Shown here: positions 10,591 to 25,500 of the stretch, piece by piece | Position numbering within the stretch: position 1 is the stretch's first letter | Layout: every line of letters starts with the position of its first letter | DNA from: Pseudomonas sp. BP8 | GTDB lineage: Bacteria > Pseudomonadota > Gammaproteobacteria > Pseudomonadales > Pseudomonadaceae | Length of the DNA: 64,000 nt | NCBI RefSeq assembly: GCF_017875955.1 | Contig: NZ_JAGINK010000001.1 | Coordinates: forward strand, 3,750,501 to 3,814,500 | Direction: 5' to 3' | Notes under the pieces: model-generated | Told to the model about the DNA's origin: nothing | The model's database searches: none | What the model saw: only the letters and a program-made list of their open reading frames with translations | Program-made: the position numbers and the translations under genes

Positions 10591-13500
10591 TGGCCAAGGG
10601 TCGCCGCCAGGGCGGCCACCGTAGGCTGGCCGAACAGGGTGCGTACATCGACACGCAGGCCCTCCTGGCGCAGCCGCGCGGTGAGGGTTACGGCCAACAG
10701 CGAATGGCCACCGAGCTCGAAGAAGTTATCGTGCCGGCCTACCCGCTCGACCCCGAGAATCTGCGCCCAAACGGCTGCCAGTGCGCGTTCCACCTCGCCT
10801 TGCGGGGCGACATAAGCCTGGCCGGCGAGCGCGGCCAGGTCGGGTTCTGGCAAGGCCTTGCGGTCAAGCTTGCCATGGCTGGTCAACGGCAACGCGTGCA
10901 GGCGGGTAAAGGCTTGCGGCAGCAGGTGCGCAGGCAGGTTGGCCTGCAGGGCATGGCGCAAGGTGTCGAGGTCTACTGCCGCGGATTCGGTGAACCAGGC
11001 CAACAGACGCTCACCACGGACCAGCACCACCGCGTCGCGGATGCCTGGTTGGGCGGCCAGTACCGCTTCGATTTCACCCAGTTCGACGCGTACACCGCGG
11101 ATCTTCACCTGGTCGTCGTTGCGGCCGAGGTAATCCAGGGTGCCATCCGGGTTCCAGCGCACCAGGTCGCCGCTGCGGTACATGCGCGCATTCGGCGCGC
11201 TGCTGAACGGATCAGCGAGGAAGCGTTGTTCGCTCAGTTCGGGGCGGTTGAAATAGCCGCGGGCGACCTGTGCACCACCGATGTACAGCTCACCGGACAC
11301 ACCGACCGGCACCGGCTGGCCGCCTTCGTCCAGGACATAGATGCGGGTATTGGCGATGGGCTTGCCGATATGCAGCGAGCCACCCGGGACCAGTTGCCCG
11401 CAAGTCGCGACCACCGTGGTTTCGGTCGGGCCATAGTTGTTGACCAGGGCAAAACCGGGGTCGCGGTCGAACTGACGCAGGCGATCACCGCCGACCAGCA
11501 GCGTGCGCAAGGTCGGGTGCTGACGCTCGCGATGCAGGGCCTGTTCGGCCACCGGCGTCGGCAGGAAGCTGACCGTGAGCGGCTGCTCCAGCCACCAGTC
11601 GAGCAACTCGTCGACATGTTCGCTGCCGATGTGCACTGGCGGCAGGTGTAGCACAGCCCCCGCGCACAACGTCGGCCAGACTTCCCAGGCCATGGCGTCG
11701 AAGCCAAAGCCGGCAACGCTGGAGGTCTGGGCCTGGCCGTCCAGGTCGAAGGCCTGGCAATGCCAGTGCACCAGATTGGCCAGGCTGTGGTGCTCGACCA
11801 TCACTCCCTTCGGTTGGCCGGTGGAGCCCGAGGTATAGATCACATAGGCCAACTGCTGCGGATCAAGGCCTGCGACCTGTGGATTGCGGCCTGGCTCGTC
11901 GTGCCAGGCGGCGCGATCCAGTTCGACCCGCGGCGTGTCGCCGAGCAGTGCCAGGGTGTCGACTTCCGCCAGCACCAGTACCGGCGCACTGTCGGCGAGC
12001 AGGTAGGCGATGCGCTCGGCCGGATAGGCCGGGTCTACCGGTACGTAGGCTGCGCCCGCCTTGAGCACGGCGAGCAGGCCGACCAGGCGCTGGGTGCTGC
12101 GCGACAGGCACAGGGCAACCCGGTCGCCGAGCTTGACTCCACGACCGATCAGGTGATGCGCCAGGCGGTTGGCACGGCGGTTGAGCTCGCCATAGCTGAG
12201 CACCTGATCCGCCTGGATCAGGGCCGCTGCCTCAGGCGCGCAAGCGGCCCGCGCTTCAACCAGCGCATGCACGGTCTGCCCTTGCGGATAGGCCTGAGTG
12301 GTGCGGTTGAATGCCTCGAGCACGTGCTGACGGGTGGCCGCGTCGACAATCGGCAGCGCCGCGACGGGCGTCTCCGGCGCCTGTTCCAGGGCGAGCACCA
12401 GTTGCGCCAGGGCCTGTGCCATCCACTGCGCGACGCGTCCAGCGCCAATCCCCTCCTGGGCCAGCACACTGAGGGCAAAGCCAGTCCCCAGGTCGTCGAC
12501 GCTCAAGGTCAGCGGATAGTTGCTGCGTTCTTCGCCGCCGAGCAGGTGCATGCCTTGCAGGCTGTCATCACCTGGCAGCGGCGTCGCAGGTGCGCTGTGG
12601 CGATAGTTGAACAAGGCGCTGAACAATGGCGCCGACGCCGCGATGCCGCTGCACCGTTGCGCCAGGGCCAACGACGCATGTTCATGGCCGAGCAACGCCG
12701 ACAGGCGGGCATGCGTGGCACGCAGCGCCTGAGCAACCGGGGCCGAGGTATCGATACGCAGCGGCAGGGTGTTGATGAACACGCCCAACGCCCGATCAGC
12801 GCCCTCGCCGCCTTGCAGGCGGCCCATCAGCACCGTGCCGAAGACCACATCACTGCGGTTGGCCAGCACGCCGAGCACCCGCGCCCAGGCCAGGTGAGCC
12901 AGGCTCGCGGCACTGACGCCGCGCTGGCGGGCTTGCTCGCGCAGGCGCTGGGCAAGGCCCGGATCAAGTAGCTCACGGACCTCCTCGACGCCGCGCCCGT
13001 CACCCTGCACATCGGCCAGGCCAAACGGCAGCGTCGGCTCATCGAGATCGCCCAGCATGTCGCGGAAGAACGCTTCATGCCCGGCATCATCGGCGCCCAG
13101 CCGCGCCTGGGCGACATAGGTGCGATACGGCACGGGTGCCGCCAGTTGCGAGCCACGCCCGCTGAGCACGGCCTGCATTTCGCCAGCGATCACCTCCATG
13201 GCGGTGTGGTCTAGGGCCAGGTGGTGGAACTGCAGGATCGCCACCACGCGCTGGTTGGCCGGGTCTTCGGCGTACATCAGGCGCATCAGCGGAGCGCGCG
13301 CCAGGTCGATGCGCTGGTGACGCGCATCAAAGCGCGCTTGCAGCCCATCGATGACCGCGCCGTCGCCCAGCCCGCCGATCGGCGTCAGCGCCAGTTGCGC
13401 GTGGCGCCAGACCACCTGCACCGGCTGCAGCAGACCTTCGCAGACCACCGCGGTACGCAGAATGTCGTGGCGGTCGATGACGTGCTGCAGGGCATCGCAC

Positions 13501-16500
13501 CAGCTGTGCAGGCGCGCCACGCTGGCAAAGGCCAGGCGCGACTGCAGCAGGTACGGGTCGCCCTGCTCGGCACTCAGGTGATGGTAGAGAATGCCCTCCT
13601 GCAGCGGTGCCAACGGATAGATTTCCTGCACATTGGCAGCGCCGCCGGGCACCGTCGCGACGATGACGTCGAGCGCCGCCTGATCCAGTTCGATCAGGCT
13701 GAGCATGTCCGGAGTGATCCGTTGTGCATCGGCCGGCACGCGGTTGGCCGGTACCTGCACTTCGCGCCCGGTGCCCACGGCAGCGGCCAGCGCGGCCAGG
13801 GTCGGCTGGGCGAACAGCACCCGTACGTCGGCCGACAGCCCCGCCTTGCGCATGCGCTCGACCAGGCTGACGGCCAGCAGCGAATGGCCGCCCAGCTCGA
13901 AGAAATTATCGTCGCGACCGACCTGCTCGACCTTGAGCAGGTCTGCCCAGATTGCCGCCAGGGCCGTTTCGACCTCGCCCTGTGGCGCGGCGAAGGCACG
14001 GCTGAGCAGCGCCTCCTGATCAGGCTGTGGCAAGGCACGGCGGTCGAGCTTGCCGTTGGCGGTCAGTGGCAGCGCCGCCAGGCAGACGTAAGCGGCCGGC
14101 AGCATGTAATCCGGCAACTGGCCTTGCAATTGCGCATGCAGCTCGGCAATGGCCGGGACCGGCTCGCTTGGCGTGAAGTAGGCAACCAGACGCTTGTCCC
14201 CCGGCTGGTCTTCACGCAGCAGCACAACCGCGTCACGCACCCCTGGGCACTGGCCCAGGCGCGCTTCGATCTCGCCAAGTTCAATGCGAAAGCCCCGCAG
14301 TTTGATCTGCTGATCGGCGCGCCCCAGGTAGCGCAGGCTGCCATCCGCTTGCCAGGCGACAAGGTCGCCACTGCGGTACAGGCGCGCGCCGGGTTCACGG
14401 CTGAACGGATCATCCACAAAGCGCTCGGCCGTCAGCTGTGGCTGGCCCAGGTAGCCCAGGGCAAGGCCGTCGCCGGCGATATACAGCTCACCCACGGCAT
14501 CCACCGGCAACGGTTGCTGGTAGCGGTCAACTACATAGCAGCGGGCATTGCCGATGGGGCGACCGATCGGAATGCTGCCAAGGTCCTCAGCGCGGATGGC
14601 ATGAGTGGTGGTAAAGGTGGTGGCTTCGGTCGGGCCGTAGCCGTTGAGCAGGTGCGCAGGCGCGCCGTCGCGCAGCACCCGGGCGATCACCGCCGGGTCC
14701 AGCACATCACCACCGACCATCAGGTAACGCAAGGTACGCAAGGCCGGCAGCAGATCGTCGGCATACTGCTGGAACAGCCCGGCGGTCAGCCACAGTACGC
14801 TGACGCCCTGCTCCAGCAGCACCTCGCGCAGGCCCTGGCGCGAGAGCACCTGTTCCTGATCGACCACCACCACGGCACCGCCGTTGAGCAGCGCCGCCCA
14901 GACTTCCAGGGTGCTGGCGTCGAAGGCCGGGTTGGAGGCAAAGGCGACCCTGTCCTGCGCAGTGAACTCGGCAAAGCCGTTGTTGATCACCAGGCGTACG
15001 ATCGCCCGGTGGGGCACCTGCACGCCCTTCGGCGTACCGGTCGAACCGGAGGTGTACATGATGTAGGCCGCGCTGCCGGCATCCAGCGCAACGCCTGGCG
15101 CATCAGCCGGGTAGCCGGCCAGGTCGAGCCGGTCGAGTTCTGCCCGGCGCAGCGTGGCGAACGCAGGCTCGTCGCTGCGGGTCAGCAGCAGCACCGCCTG
15201 GCTGTCGTCGAGCATGAACGCCTGGCGCTCACCCGGAGCATTGGCGTCCAGTGGCACGAATACCGCCGCGCATTTGCTCACGGCCAACTGCGCCGCCAGC
15301 AGCTCAGGCGAACGTGGCAGCAGGATCGCCACCCGTTGCCCCGGCGCTACGCCGAGTTCCAGCAGGTAATGCGCCAGACGGTTGGCGTAGGCGTCGAGCT
15401 GTCGATAGCTCCATTGGCGGTCGCCATGAACCACGGCCACGGCTTCGGGGGCCGTCTGTGCATGCGCCTCGAACAGGCTGTGCACGGCGTGCTCGCGCGG
15501 GTAGTCGCGCTGGGTCGCGTTGAACTGGTGCAGAACCTGTTCGCGCTCCTCAGGCAACAGGCAACCGACTTGGTACAGCGGCGTAGTCGGGTCTTGTTGC
15601 AGGGCCTGGAGCAATTGCGTCAGGGCAGCCTGCAGCAGCTGGCAGACGCGGCTGCCATCCACTTGCGGCACCGCCTGTACGGTCAGCGCAAAGCCGCTGC
15701 CGAGGTCGTCGACGTTGACCACCAGCGGGTAGTTGCTGCGTTCATGCGCGGCCAACAGCTCGATACCTTGCCAGGCCGCGCTTTGCTCGCTGGCGACGGG
15801 CACGCTGTGCCGGTAGTTGAGCAGGCTGGAGAACAGCGCCTGCGACGCCGGTACCGCACTGCAGCGCTGGGCCAGGGCCAGCGAGGCCTGTTCATGGGCG
15901 AGCAGCCGCGCCAGACGCTGGTGGGTCAGGCGGACACCGTCGGCGACGCCGCTGGCGCCGCGGGTGACCCGCAATGGCAAGGTGTTGATGAACATGCCCA
16001 GCGCGCGTTCGGCGCCTTCGCCACCGCGCAGGCGGCCGAGCAGCACGGTGCCGAACACCACGTCTTCGCGGCCGGACATCTGCGCCAGTACCTGCCCCCA
16101 GGCCTGATGGACCAGGCTGGCGACACTGATGCCGAGTTGCCGCGCCTGTTCCCGCAGGCCGCTGGCCAGACCGGCGTCCAGCACCAGGCGTGTGTCATGT
16201 ACCTCGCGCCCATCGCACTGTGCATCGCGCAGGCCGAACGCCTCGGTGGGCGCGTCGATATCGCCCAGCAATTCGCTGAACATCGCCTCGTCGGCCTGGC
16301 TGTCGGCGCCCAGCCGCGCCTGGGCCACGTAATTGCGGTACGGCACGCTGGCCTGTTGCGGCGGCTGGCCTTGCAGTGCAGCACCGAGCTCGGCGACCAA
16401 TTGCTCGACGGCGGTATGGTCGAGCAGGATGTGGTGCAGCAGCAGGGTCGCGTGCAGGCGGCCATCCTCGACACTGCTGCTCAGGTGCAGCAACGGCGCC

Positions 16501-19500
16501 TGGGTCAGGTCGATCCGGTTGTCGCGGGCGGGCGGGCTGAGTTGCAGCCGCGCTTCGCGCCGGACCAGTTGCACCGGCTCCTCCAGCCCTTGCCAGTGAA
16601 TACTGGTGCGCAGGATGTCGTGGTGGGCAATGACCTGATTGAGCGCGGCGATGAACGCGTCCAGCTCGGCCTGCCCGGCGAAGGCGAAACGTGCCTGCAG
16701 CACATACGGGTCGGCGCCTTCGCTGGCCAGGTGATGATAAAGGATGCCCTGCTGCAGCGGCGCCAGGCCGTAGATGTCCTGCACATTGGCAACGCCGCCA
16801 GGCAGCGCTGCAACCAGGCCGTCGATAGCGCCCTGGGTCAGTTCGGCCAGTGGCAGTAGATCCGGGGTGATGCGCGTGCAGCCCGCAGCGATGCAATTGA
16901 CCGGCACCACGATCGATGTCTCGCCGCCCACGGCGGCGGCCAGCGCAGCCAGGGTCGGCTGGCCGAACAACACCCGCACGTCAGCCTCCAGACCGGCCTG
17001 GCGCAGGCGCGAGGTCAGGCTTACGGCCAGTAGCGAGTGACCGCCCAGTTCGAAGAAGTTGTCCTGCCGCCCTACTCGTTCGACGCCGAGGATTTCGCTC
17101 CACAGTTGGGCCAGGAGGATTTCGGTGGCGCCTTCAGGGGCTTCGTAGGTACGTGCTTGCAAGGCGTCGGCGCCTGGTACTGGCAGGGCCTTGCGGTCGA
17201 GCTTGCCGTTGGGGCTCAGTGGCAAGGTGTCGAGGTGCATGAACAGCGCCGGCACCATGAATTCCGGCAGGTGCGTGAGCAGTGCCGTGCGCAGGGTCTC
17301 CACTGGTTGTTGGGTGCCGGTGTAGTACGCGACCAGCCGTTGTTCGTGGGCCACGACCACGGCTTCCTTGACCCCGGTGATGCGGGTCAGACCGGCCTGG
17401 ATCTCGCCCAGCTCGATGCGCAGGCCGCGGATCTTGACCTGATCATCGTTGCGGCCGAGGTACTCCAGGTTGCCATCGGCCAGGTGTCGGGCCAGATCGC
17501 CGGTGCGGTACAGGCGAGCATCCGGGCGGGTGCTGAACGGGTCGTCGATGAAGCGTTCAGCGGTCAGCTCGGCGCGGTTCAGGTAACCCCGGGCGACCTG
17601 GACGCCGCCGATGTACAGCTCACCGGCCACACCTTGCGGCACCGGTTGGCCTTGCTCGTCGAGCACATACAGCGTGGTATTGGCTATCGGTTTGCCGATT
17701 GGCGTGTTGTCCGGCGCGGTTATGCAGTGCCAGGCACTGACGTCGACAGCCGCCTCGGTCGGACCGTACAGGTTGTGCAGTTCGATAGTCGGCAATTGCT
17801 GATGGAAGCGACGGACCAAGCTGCCGGGCAACGCTTCACCACTGCACAACACACGCTTGAGGCGGTCGGCCGAGGCTTCACCGTGGGCCAGGTACACATC
17901 CAGCATCGACGGCACGAAGTGCAGCGTACTGACAGCCTCGGCACGGATTACCTGACGCAGGTAATCCGGGTCACGGTGGCCGCCAGGGCGCGCCATTACC
18001 AGCCTGGCGCCTGTTTGCAGCGGCCAGAGGAATTCCCACACCGACACGTCAAAGCTGAACGGGGTTTTCTGCAGCACCACGTCCTGCGCATCGAGGCCAT
18101 AGGCGTCTTGCATCCATAGCAGACGGTTGACCACCGCGGCGTGTTCGTTCATCACACCTTTGGGCAGCCCGGTTGAGCCCGAGGTGTAGATCACATAGGC
18201 CAGGTGACGCGGCGTCAAACCCATCACATCAGGATTGGCAGTCGACTGCGTCTGCCAGGTCGGCTGATCCAGATCGACCACCAGCGCGGCGTCAGGCACA
18301 TGGCGCGTGGCCGCATGCACCAACACCGCCACCGGAGCACTGTCGCTCAACATGTGCCGAATCCGCTCAGCCGGATAGTCCGGATCGACCGGCACATACG
18401 CACCGCCGGCTTTGAGGATGGCCAGCAGACCAACCACCATCGACAAACCACGTTCGACGCAAATCGCTACCCGATCGTCCGGTTTTACCCCAAGCCCGAT
18501 CAGGTGGTGAGCCAACTGGTTGGCCTGGTGGTTGAGCTGGCGATAGCTCAACTCACCCTCCTCGGCCCGCACCGCCACCGCTTCAGGGCTGCGCTCGACC
18601 TGAGCCTCGATCATCCCGTGCAAGGTCTGTGCGAGATCGTAAGCGACGTCGGTATCGTTGAAGCGCTGCAGTACCTGCTGACGCTCCTCGGCCTGCAGCA
18701 CCGGCAGTTGTCGCAACGGCAAGTCCGGCTGCTGCTCCAGGGCCTCGACCAGCGCCGCCAGCACTTGGCACATCTGCCCGCAGATGCGCGCGGCGCCAAC
18801 CTGCGCGGGTGTCATCGCCACCAAGCGGAAGCCCTCGCCGAGGTCATCGACGTTGAGGCTCAACGGGTAGTTGGTGCGCTCCTTGCCCTCGATCACCTCG
18901 ATGCCCTGCCAGGCCTGGCGCTGCTCGGCAGTCGCTTCACCACCGTGGCGGTAGTTGAGCATGGCGCTGAACAGCGGCAGCGGCGCGGCCACCCCGCTGC
19001 AGCGCTGGGCCAGGGCCAGCGAGGCGTGCTCATGGGCGAGCAGCGCGCTGAGCCCCTGGTGCACCGCCTGTACGGCTTCGCGCAGGCTCACTCCGTCGAG
19101 GTCGACGCGCAGCGGCAAGGTGTTGATGAACATGCCCAGGGCCCGTTCTGCGCCCTCGCCACCTTGCAGGCGGCCCAGCAGCACAGTGCCGAAGACCACG
19201 CTGGACTTGCCGCTGGCAGCGCCGAGCAAGCGTGCCCAGGCCAGGTGGAACAGGCTGGCAACGCTGATGCCCAGTTGCCGCGCCTGGTGCCGCAGACGCA
19301 GTGCCAACTGCTCGGGCAGCGCCTGCTTGACCTCCTGCATGTCACGGCCATCGCCCTGCACATCACTCAGGCCAAACGGCAGGGTCGGCTCGTCGATGTC
19401 GCCCAGTTGCTCACGGAAGAACGCTTCGTGCTCGGCCTGGCTCACGCCAAGACGGGCCTGGGCCACATAGTTGCGGTACGGCACTGACGGCTGATCGGGT

Positions 19501-22500
19501 GCCGGCGCGCCTTGCAGATGGCCGGCCAGTTCTTCGGCGACCACCTCAAGGGCAGTGTGGTCGAGCACGATATGGTGGAATTGCAGGCTGGCCTCGATAC
19601 GTGCACTGGCCGGGTCCTGGCAATACAGCAGGCGGATCAGCGGGGCCTGGCTCAGGTCGAGCCCGGCGACGCAACCTGCCTCGCTCAAGGCGGTTGCCTC
19701 AGGCACTGCCAGCAGGGCCATGGCGGCCTTGCGCCAGACCACCTGCACCGGCTGCGCAAGGCCGTCCCAGAGCACCGCGGTGCGCAGGATGTCATGCCGG
19801 TCGATGACGTGTTGCAGTGCGCCAGCAAAGCCTTGCACGCGCGCCAGGCTGTCGAAGCTCAGCCGTGATTGCAGCACATAGGGGTCGTGCTCGGGGGCGC
19901 TCAGGTGGTGGTAGAGAATGCCCTCCTGCAGCGGCGCCAGCGGGTAGATGTCCTGCACGTTGGCGGCACCACCCGGCACCGTGGCAACGATGCGTTCGAT
20001 GGCCACCTGATCGAGTTCGACCAGGCTGAGCATCGCCGGGGTAATCCGTGTGCAATCGGCCGGGATGCGGTTGGCCGGCACCTCGACCTGCTGATCGTGG
20101 CCCAGGGTCGCCGCCAGCGCCGCCACGCTGGGCTGGCCAAACAGGGTGCGTACATCGACTTGCAGGCCTTCCAGGCGCAAACGCGCAGTCAGACTGACCG
20201 CCAGCAGTGAATGGCCGCCCAATTCGAAGAAGTTGTCATGCCGGCCGACGTTGTCCACGCCGAGCAATTCGGCCCACAAGCGTGCCAGCAAGGTTTCAGT
20301 CTCGCCCTGCGCAGGCTCATAGGGGCGACGCTGCACCAGCGCGACATCCGGCGCCGGCAGCGCCTTGCGATCGAGTTTGCCGTTGGGGGTCAGTGGCAGG
20401 CTGTCGAGGTGAATGAACAGCGTCGGCACCATGTAGTCCGGCAACTGCGCCAACAACCCCTCACGCAGGGCCTCAGGCGCCTGCACCGCGCCGCTGTGGT
20501 AGGCCACCAGGCGTGGCCCGCCGAGCGGGTCGTCATGCACCAGCACCACCGCCTCACTGACGCCGTCAAGGCGCGCCAGGCTGGCTTCGATCTCGCCAGG
20601 CTCGATGCGCAAGCCACGGATCTTGATCTGCTGGTCGTTACGGCCGATGAACACGAGGTTGCCGTCTTCGCTCTGGCGCACCAGGTCGCCGCTGCGGTAG
20701 AGACGCTCGCCGGCCACGAACGGGCTGGCGATGAAACGCTCGGCCTGCTGCTCGGGCAAGCCCAGGTAGCCCCGGGCCAGACCGACGCCGCCAATATGCA
20801 GATGACCAATTACCCCCCACGGGACGGGCTGATCGTGGGTATCGAGCACGTACAGCTGGGTGTTGTCGATCGGCCTGCCGATCGGCAAGCTGCCGCGCGG
20901 CAGCGGTGCTGCAGTCGGCAAGGTCCACACACTGCAGTCGACCGTGGCCTCGGTGGGGCCGTAGACGTTATGCAGGCGCACGCCCGGCAACTGCCTGCGC
21001 ACCTGGGCGGCGAGCGCCTCGGTCAGCTCACCGCCGCCGCAAACGATATCGGTGAGGCTGGTGCATCCAGCGCTGGCGGGCTGTGCGAGGAACTGCTGCA
21101 GGAGCACCGGCACGAACTGCACCACGCTGACCTGGCGGGCTTCGATCAACTGCGCCAGGTACTCTGGATCGCGCTGGCCATCCGGCCGCGCCAGCACCAG
21201 CCGCACGCCGCTGCACAGCGGCCAGAACAACTCCCAGACCGAGGCATCGAAGCTGATCGGGGTCTTGTGCAACAGCGCACCTTCGCCGGCTTGCGGGCAG
21301 AGGCTGGCACTCCAGTTGACCAGATTGACCACGCTGCGGTGCTCGACCATGACGCCCTTGGGCACGCCGGTGGAGCCGGAGGTATAGATGACGTAGGCCA
21401 GGTGTGCCGGGGTCAAGTCGGCGACGATTGGCCGGTCAGTCGACAGGCTGTTCCAGGTGGGTTGATCAAGATCAACCCGCGGTATCTGCGCAGCATCAAC
21501 CAGCGCCCGCGTAGCAGCCTGGACCAGCACCGCCAGCGGTGCGCTGTCGGCCAGCATGTGGCGGATGCGCTCGGCGGGGTAGCTCGGATCGACGGGCACA
21601 TAGGCACCGCCAGCCTTGAGAATCGCCAGCAAGCCGACCACCATCGACAGCCCGCGTTCGACACAGATCGCCACCCGATCGTCGGGTTTCACCCCAAGGC
21701 TGATCAAATGATGGGCCAGGCGGTTGGCCTGCTCATCAAGCTGGCGATAGCTCAGGCTGCCGTCGTCAGCCACCACCGCCAACGCGTCGGGCGTGCGCTG
21801 GCACTGGGCTTCGAACAGGGCGTGCACGGGCTGTTGCAGGTCATGCGCCACGGCAGTCTGATTATTGCCGAGCAATAGCGCTTGGCGTTCCTGCTCGGCC
21901 AGCACCGGCAACTGGCACACAGGCAGTTCGGGCTGGCTCTGAAGAGCCTCCAGCAAGCTGCCAAGCACCTGCTGCAATTGCGCGCAGATACGCTTGGCGC
22001 CCACCGCTGCTGTGACCTGCGCAGTCAGGCGCATGCCGTCGCCCAGGTCATCAACGTTGACGCTCAACGGATAGTGGCCGTGCTCTCCGCCAGGCAGGAT
22101 CTCGACGCCCTCGAGCACTTCGCGCTGGGCCTGCTGCTCGTCGGCACTGGCCCCGTGACGGTAGTTGAGGATGGCACTGAACAGCGGCATCGGCGCCAGC
22201 ACGCCGCTGCAGCGCTGGGCCAGGCCCAGCGAAGCGTGCTCATGGGCGAGCAGCGCGCTCAGGCGCTGGTGGGTAAGCCGTACGCCGTCGCGCACGCCCA
22301 GGCCGTCGAGGTCCAGGCGCAGTGGCAGGGTGTTGATGAACATGCCCAGCGCGCGGTCGGCACCGGCGCCGCCTTGCAGGCGACCAAGCAGCACCGTGCC
22401 GAACACCACACTGCGCTTGCCGCTGGCCACCGCCAGCAGTTGCGCCCAGGCCAGGTGCAGCAGGCTGGCAGCGCTGACACCCAGTTGTTGCGCCTGGCTG

Positions 22501-25500
22501 CGCAAGCGTTGGTACAGCGCGTCATCCAGCGCAACGGTGGCCTGCTCGATGCTGGCAGCCGGTGCGCCGATGTCGGCCAGGCCGTAGGGCAAGGTCGGCT
22601 CGTCGATGTCGGCCAGTTGCGCGCAGAAGAACGCCTCATGTTCGGCTTCGCTGATGCCCAGGCGGGCCTGGGCCACATAGTTGCTGTAGGGCACGGCGGC
22701 CTGGCGCGGTTGGCCATGGCCGCGCAGGTGATCGCGCATTTCTGCCAGCACCTGTTTGATCGCGGTGTGGTCGATGGCGATGTGGTGGAACTGCAAGGTC
22801 GCTTCGATACGCGCGGTGTCCGCTGCCTGGCGGTAGCACAAGCGCAACAGCGGCGCCTGACTCAGCTCGAGGGTCTCTGCGCAGGGCGTATCCAGCGCCA
22901 GGGCCTGAACCGCCAGCTCGGCACTGCGCCAGACCACTTGCAGCGGCTGCGCGAGGCCCTCCCAGAGCACCGCAGTGCGCAGGATGTCATGGCGGGCGAT
23001 GACCTGTTGCAGGGCAGCAGCGAAGGCCTGCAGGCGGGCCAGGCTGTCGAAGGCCAGGTGCCATTGCAGCAGGTACGGGTCGTTACCGACGGCGCTCAGG
23101 TGGTGGTAGAGAATGCCCTCCTGCAAGGGCGCCAGCGGATAGATGTCCTGCACGTTGGCAGCGCCGCCCGGCACCCTGGCGACAATGCGCTCGAGCGCGG
23201 CCTGGTCAAGCGCGACCAGGCTGAGCATGTCAGGCGTGATATGCATGCAGCCGGGCGGGATGCGGTTGTCCGGCACCACTACCTGACGGCCCTGGCCTAG
23301 CGTCGCGGCCAGGGCGACAACGCTAGGTTGGCTGAACAGCACGCGGACATCAGCCGACAGCCCGGCCTTGCGCATGCGCTCGACGAGAGTCACCGCCAGC
23401 AGCGAGTGGCCACCGAGCTCGAAGAAGTTGTCGTGGCGCCCTACTCGTTCGACGCCAAGCACATCAGCCCAGATTGCCGCCAGCGCCTGCTCGGCCTCGC
23501 CCAGCGGCGCGGCATAGGCCTGGCCCAGCAGCGTGGCCGGGTCGGGCTCGGGCAGCGCCTTGCGGTCGAGCTTGCCGTGCGCGGTCAGTGGCAGTTCGTC
23601 GAGACGAACGAAGGCCAGCGGCACCATGTGCGCAGGCAGGCTGGCTTGCACAGCCTGGCGCAGGGTGTCGAGGTCGACGGCGGCAGACTCGCTGAACCAG
23701 GCCAGCAGCCGCTCGCCACGCACCAGTACCACCGCATCGCGGATGCCGGGCTGGGCAGCCAGTACCGCCTCGATTTCACCCAGTTCGACGCGTACACCGC
23801 GGATTTTCACCTGGTCGTCGTTGCGGCCGAGGTAGTCCAGGGTACCGTCCGGGTTCCAGCGCACCAGGTCACCGCTGCGGTACATGCGCGCATGTGGTTC
23901 GCTGCTGAAGGGATCTGCGAGGAAGCGTTGTTCGGTCAGTTCCGGGCGATTGAAGTAGCCGCGGGCGACCTGTGCGCCACCGATGTACAGCTCGCCGGTC
24001 ACACCGACCGGCACGGGTTGGCAGCCCTCATCCAGCACATACACGCGGGTATTGGCGATGGGTTTGCCGATGTGCAGCGAGCCACCCGGGACGAGTTGAC
24101 CGGAAGTCGCGACCACGGTGGTCTCGGTCGGGCCATAGTTGTTGACCAGGGCGAAGCCGGGATCCCGCTCGAACTGACGCAGGCGATCACCGCCCACCAG
24201 CAGTGTGCGCAAGGTCGGGTGCTGACGCTCGCGGCGCAGGGCCTGTTCGGCCACCGGCGTCGGCAGGAAGCTGACCTTGAGCGGTTGCTCCAGCCACCAG
24301 TCGAGCAGTTCGTCGACGTGTTCGTTGCTGATGTGCGCAGGCGGCAGGTGCAACTCAGCCCCCGCGCACAGCGCTGGCCAGACTTCCCAGGCCATGGCGT
24401 CGAAGCCGAAGCCGGCAACGCTGGAGGTGCGCGCCTGTTCATCGAGGTCGAACGCCTGGCAGTGCCAATGCACCAGGTTGGCCAGGGTATGGTGCTCGAC
24501 CATCACCCCCTTCGGCTGGCCGGTAGAGCCCGAGGTGTAGACCACGTAGGCCAACTGGCGATCATCCAGCCCGACGACTTGCGGGTTGCCCTCGCCAGCG
24601 GCGTAAGCGCCGGGCAGGTCCAGATCCAACCGTGGCGCACCGTCAGGCAAACCCTCCACAGTCGAGATAGCCAGGACCAGCGCAGGCGCACTGTCGGCCA
24701 GCAGGTAGGCAATGCGCTCCGCTGGATAAGCCGGGTCGACCGGCACATAGGCGGCACCGGCCTTGAGCACTGCCAGCAGCGCCACCACCCGCTCGGCCTC
24801 GCGCGGCAGGCACAAGGCGACCCGATCACCCAGCTGCACGCCGCGCGCGATCAATTGATGCGCCAGGCGGTTGGCGCGCAGGTTCAGCTCGCCATAGGTC
24901 AGCACCTGTCCTGCCTGCACCAGCGCCACTACGCCCGGCACGCGCGCCGCCTGGGCTTCGACCAAGGCATGCACGGTCTGCCCTTGCGGGTAGGCCTGGG
25001 CATGGCAATTGAAGTCCTCCAGCAGTTGCCGGCGCGCATCGGCGTCGACAATCGGCAGGCAGTCGACCGGGGTGTCATCCGCGCGTTCCAGGGCCTGCAC
25101 CAAGTGCGCCACGGCCGTGGTCATCCATGCGGCCACGCGCGCCGCGCCGATGTCGGCCAGTGCCAGCACGCTGAAGCTGAAGCCATCGCCCAGGTCGTTG
25201 ACGCTGAGGGTCAGCGGGTAGTTGCTACGCTCTTCGCCGCCAAGCAGGCGTACTCCTTCCCAGATGCCTTCACCCTCACGCGCTGCATCACCGCCACTGT
25301 GGCGATAGTTGAGCAAGGCGCTGAACAGCGGCGCCGACGCCAGCACACCGCTGCAGCGCTGGGCCAGGGCCAGCGGCGCATGCTCATGGCCGAGCAGTGC
25401 CGACAGCTGCTGGTGGGTGGCACGCACGGCCGCAGCGGCCGTAGCTGCGGTATCGATCCGCAGGGGCAAGGTATTGATGAACATGCCCAGCGCCCGATCG

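Noticed and set aside
13221..16859. Long plus-strand open frame (about 1200 codons) opposite psoB, and similar ones at 4417-6978, 9276-10328, 23328-28208 and 33393-35360
   Set aside because: These are antisense shadows of high-GC synthetase genes: low complexity in Gln/Arg/His, repeating with module periodicity, no domains and no ribosome sites.
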